NCBI GenBank assembly: GCA_945874815.1
Contig: CAMCIE010000057.1
Span: forward strand, 1 to 7,791
Source of the DNA: an uncultured Bacteroidales bacterium
GTDB lineage: Bacteria; Bacteroidota; Bacteroidia; Bacteroidales; UBA932
Direction of reading: 5' to 3'
Length of the DNA stretch: 7,791 nucleotides
Shown here: positions 5,975 to 7,791 of the stretch, one piece after another
Layout of the letters: each line of letters starts with the position of its first letter
Position numbering within the stretch: the stretch's first letter is position 1
Position numbers and translations under genes: made by a program
The notes under the pieces: generated by a model
Database searches by the model: none
The model's input: only the letters and a program-made list of their open reading frames with translations
Told to the model about the DNA's origin: nothing

Positions 5975-6979
5975 TTATTTGGTGCGTCCGACAAGGCTGT
6001 TGGCATAGTCCTGGAGCATGGCCTGATGCTCACTGCTGAGGCCGAGCTGTGACACATAGCCCAGAGCCTGACCGTGAAGACGTACAATCTCCGCCTTGGC
6101 ATCCTCGCCCACGCCGAGAGCCTCATAAATGCCTTTCACCCTGGCAATCTTGGCCTGGTTCTGAGCCTCTGTGCCGACAGGCATATCCATTGCCTTTAGC
6201 AAGTCAGCCCTTGTGCAACCCTCTGGTGCTGAACTCATTGCACCTTTTGACAACGCATGTGTAAGCAGCCAGCTCTTCTTGTTGTTGAGAATGTCACCTC
6301 CGATGGCCTTTCCAAAAACCTTCGGATCGCCGAAAGTGTCGAGCCAGTCATCCGCAATCTGGAAGGCGAGACCAAGGTCGTAGCCGTATTTGTACAGCAG
6401 GTCGCATTCCTTCTCGCCGGCACCGGCAACAATGGCTCCCATCTTAGCGGCGCAGGCAATCAGCACGGCAGTCTTGAGCCCGATCATCATCATATAGTCC
6501 TCCATCGGCACCTGCTCCAGATCTTCGAAATCCATGTCATACTGCTGGCCCTCGCAGACCTGGGCGGCAGTGGCGGAGAACAGATTCAGCACGGCTGGCA
6601 GGGATGCAACCGGGGCCTTTGCAATAAGTTTGTAACTTTCTATCGACATCACATCTCCCGAAAGGATGGCGGTGTTCTCGTCCCATTTGCGATAAACCGT
6701 AGGCACTCCGCGTCTTACATCTGCCTTGTCCATGATGTCGTCATGGATGAGGGTGAAGCTGTGGAAAACTTCGAGAGCCGCAGCCGGAGCATAAATCTCG
6801 TCAGACATCCGGTCTTTGAAAATGGAATAGGCCAGAAGGCACAGGCGCGGACGCACCCTTTTGCCTCCTATGGACATCATATATTTGAGCGGATCATAAA
6901 GCCCCTGGGGCTCTTCCTTGAAACTTAATTCCCTGAAAATCTTTTCCAGAGCTTCTTCAATCTGTTTTTCTGTTATCAT
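5975..6979 (-). CDS. Polyprenyl diphosphate synthase (IspA/GGPP synthase family)
   Basis: A 334-residue trans-prenyltransferase that condenses isopentenyl diphosphate with an allylic diphosphate to make isoprenoid precursors (for quinones and other lipids). Visible motifs are GGKRVRP (38-44, substrate phosphate binding), the first aspartate-rich motif HDDIMDKADVRRG (D80, D81, D84), GQQYDMDF (144-151), K169-T170, and the second aspartate-rich motif FQIADDWLD (206-214), followed by GGDILNNKKSWLL. The first motif is DDxxD, without the two-residue insertion seen in E. coli-type FPP synthase; F75 and T76 are the fifth and fourth residues before it. Product length (C15, C20 or longer) cannot be fixed from this. 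The frame extends upstream to 7060, but that would cross the promoter, so ATG 6979 (MITEKQIEEAL) is used. It heads a probable operon with the downstream U32 gene. Confidence 0.93.
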   Translation of the reverse strand: MITEKQIEEALEKIFRELSFKEEPQGLYDPLKYMMSIGGKRVRPRLCLLAYSIFKDRMSDEIYAPAAALEVFHSFTLIHDDIMDKADVRRGVPTVYRKWDENTAILSGDVMSIESYKLIAKAPVASLPAVLNLFSATAAQVCEGQQYDMDFEDLEQVPMEDYMMMIGLKTAVLIACAAKMGAIVAGAGEKECDLLYKYGYDLGLAFQIADDWLDTFGDPKVFGKAIGGDILNNKKSWLLTHALSKGAMSSAPEGCTRADLLKAMDMPVGTEAQNQAKIARVKGIYEALGVGEDAKAEIVRLHGQALGYVSQLGLSSEHQAMLQDYANSLVGRTK

Positions 6980-7009
6980 CGCAAATTGTATCTTGTCATC
7001 TGAATCCTG

Positions 7010-7017
7010 CAAAGTTA
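7010..7017 (-). promoter_or_regulatory. Candidate -7 promoter element for the prenyl synthase gene
   Basis: The minus strand reads TAACTTTG followed by CA, matching TAnnTTTG. The expected transcription start near 7005 leaves a leader of about 26 nt to the ATG at 6979, which supports that start over the longer frame. No clear -33 element is visible. Confidence 0.6.
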
Positions 7018-7039
7018 AGGATAAATATGAAAAAAGTGA

Positions 7040-7047
7040 TATATTTG
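7040..7047 (+). promoter_or_regulatory. Candidate -7 promoter element for tatA-tatC
   Basis: The plus strand reads TATATTTG followed by CA, matching TAnnTTTG. Transcription would begin near 7052-7054, leaving a leader of only about 20 nt before tatA. It is divergent from the prenyl synthase promoter, 22 bp away. Confidence 0.6.
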
Positions 7048-7071
7048 CACCAATGAACAAATACTGACAAT

Positions 7072-7266
7072 ATGAAGAATCTGCTTTTGCTTGGCAATAT
7101 AGGAGCCGGAGAAATAATAATCGTAGCTCTCATAGTACTCCTTCTTTTCGGAGGAAAGAAAATCCCTGAACTGATGCGCGGTCTGGGAAAAGGTGTCAAG
7201 AGCTTCAAAGACGGCATGTCTGAAATCGAGAAAGAAATAAATGATGAAGGAGAAAGCAAATCCTGA
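7072..7266 (+). CDS. tatA: Twin-arginine translocase subunit TatA/TatE
   Basis: A 64-residue TatA-family protein, the small membrane subunit that oligomerises with TatC to move folded proteins with twin-arginine signal peptides across the inner membrane. It has the expected layout: a short N-terminal stretch, a transmembrane helix at about 14-26 that opens with E14, the hinge FGGKKIPEL (26-34), an amphipathic helix (about 33-50, [12 protein letters not shown]) and a short charged tail. Length is typical of compact TatA proteins. No Shine-Dalgarno precedes the ATG. It is separated from tatC by a single base, so the two are surely co-transcribed and probably translationally coupled. No tatB is seen before tatC, which suggests a minimal TatAC system with a bifunctional TatA. 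Confidence 0.95.
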   Translation: MKNLLLLGNIGAGEIIIVALIVLLLFGGKKIPELMRGLGKGVKSFKDGMSEIEKEINDEGESKS

Positions 7267-7267
7267 G

Positions 7268-7791
7268 ATGTCATTTTGGGGGCATCTTGAGGTTTTGAGA
7301 TGGTCCATTATCAGAATAGCCGCAGTCGTAGTTGTACTGATGGTGTGCTGTTTCATGGCGATGCCTTATATCTTCGATGCCTTCGTGCTTGGTCCGACGA
7401 GTTCGGATTTTTTTCTGTACAAATGGCTCGGCAAGCTGGGTGGGCTCCCGCTGATGCCGGATTTTTCGGCATCTGATTACAAGGTGGACATCATAAACAT
7501 AAATGTTGCCACCCAGTTCATGACGCACATCACCACCTCATTCTGGTTTGCCCTTGTGCTGTCCTTCCCCTATGCAATCTATGAAATCTGGCGTTTTATC
7601 AGCCCGGCACTGTATGAAAACGAAAAGGGAAGCCTCAGATCTGCATTTCTTTTCGGAACAGTTATGTTTTTCATAGGCTGTGCTGTCGGATATTGCTTCA
7701 TTTTCCCGTTTACATTCCGTTTTCTCACTGAATATCAGTTAAGTGCGGAGATAACCAACCAGATCAGCCTGAATTCCTACATGGGAAGTTT
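7268..7791 (+). CDS. tatC: Twin-arginine translocase subunit TatC, 5' part (3' end outside window)
   Basis: The first 174 codons of TatC, the polytopic receptor for twin-arginine signal peptides; the frame is open to the window end. The start MSFWGHLEVLRWSIIR matches the conserved cytoplasmic N terminus (F-x-x-H-L-E-x-L-R). Hydrophobic segments lie at about 14-37 (TM1), 88-107 (TM2) and 125-150 (TM3). The conserved loop between TM2 and TM3, YEIWRFISPALYENEK (about 105-120), is present. The first periplasmic loop (about 41-87, GPTSSDFFLYKWL to ININVATQF) is some 20 residues longer than in E. coli TatC as I recall it, which is usual in Bacteroidota. The ATG follows the tatA stop by one base. 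An AAGGAG at 7247-7252 is about 15 bases upstream, rather far for a Shine-Dalgarno, so re-initiation after tatA is more likely. Confidence 0.95.
   Translation, partial: MSFWGHLEVLRWSIIRIAAVVVVLMVCCFMAMPYIFDAFVLGPTSSDFFLYKWLGKLGGLPLMPDFSASDYKVDIININVATQFMTHITTSFWFALVLSFPYAIYEIWRFISPALYENEKGSLRSAFLFGTVMFFIGCAVGYCFIFPFTFRFLTEYQLSAEITNQISLNSYMGS

Noticed and set aside
6257..6928. 223-codon open frame antisense to the prenyl synthase gene
   Set aside because: Its sequence mirrors the conserved synthase codons and shows no family of its own; no promoter or start signal.
7053..7067. Four-codon frame MNKY in the tatA leader
   Set aside because: Too short to support as a gene; it would begin at the predicted transcript start and is explained by chance.
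7271..7528. Minus-strand open frame under tatC
   Set aside because: The plus strand encodes a clear TatC N terminus here; the antisense frame has no recognisable features.

Overview
The window looks like core chromosome of a Bacteroidota bacterium, most likely Bacteroidales. Three things point there. Gene starts mostly lack Shine-Dalgarno sequences and have A-rich leaders. All four candidate promoters in the two divergent intergenic regions contain the Bacteroidota -7 motif TAnnTTTG. Several proteins have family-typical Bacteroidota forms: a surface-type DUF5689-like protein, a long S41 protease, a TatC with an enlarged first periplasmic loop, and a 'SFRAKSRNL'-type dispersed repeat. Genus cannot be assigned from this sequence alone.

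Layout. (1) 1-1493, plus strand: the 3' end of a DUF5689-like exported protein gene, then queH (epoxyqueuosine reductase, tRNA queuosine synthesis) 3 bp later. (2) 1461-2778, minus strand: rdgB (house-cleaning NTP pyrophosphatase) then recO (recombinational repair), a probable two-gene operon whose end overlaps queH tail to tail. (3) 2779-2904: a compact divergent promoter region. (4) 2905-4536, plus strand: a periplasmic S41 carboxy-terminal processing protease with a signal peptide, PDZ domain and intact Ser/Lys dyad. (5) 4521-6979, minus strand: a polyprenyl diphosphate synthase gene followed by a U32-family Fe-S enzyme (TrhP/YegQ-like), with a 131-bp gap that holds about five head-to-tail copies of a 19-21 bp palindrome-containing repeat. 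The U32 gene overlaps the protease gene tail to tail. (6) 6980-7071: a second divergent promoter region. (7) 7072-7791, plus strand: tatA and the start of tatC, the twin-arginine translocase, running off the window.

Functionally this is mostly housekeeping: nucleotide-pool hygiene and DNA repair, isoprenoid synthesis, tRNA wobble modification (QueH and probably the U32 enzyme), envelope proteolysis and protein export. There is no intergenic stretch longer than 300 bp and I saw no tRNA, rRNA, CRISPR array, transposase or phage gene. The least explained elements are the degenerate repeat array between the isoprenoid and U32 genes, a C-terminal cysteine trio in the U32 protein, and an insertion in RdgB. 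I did not find a convincing new multi-gene system.
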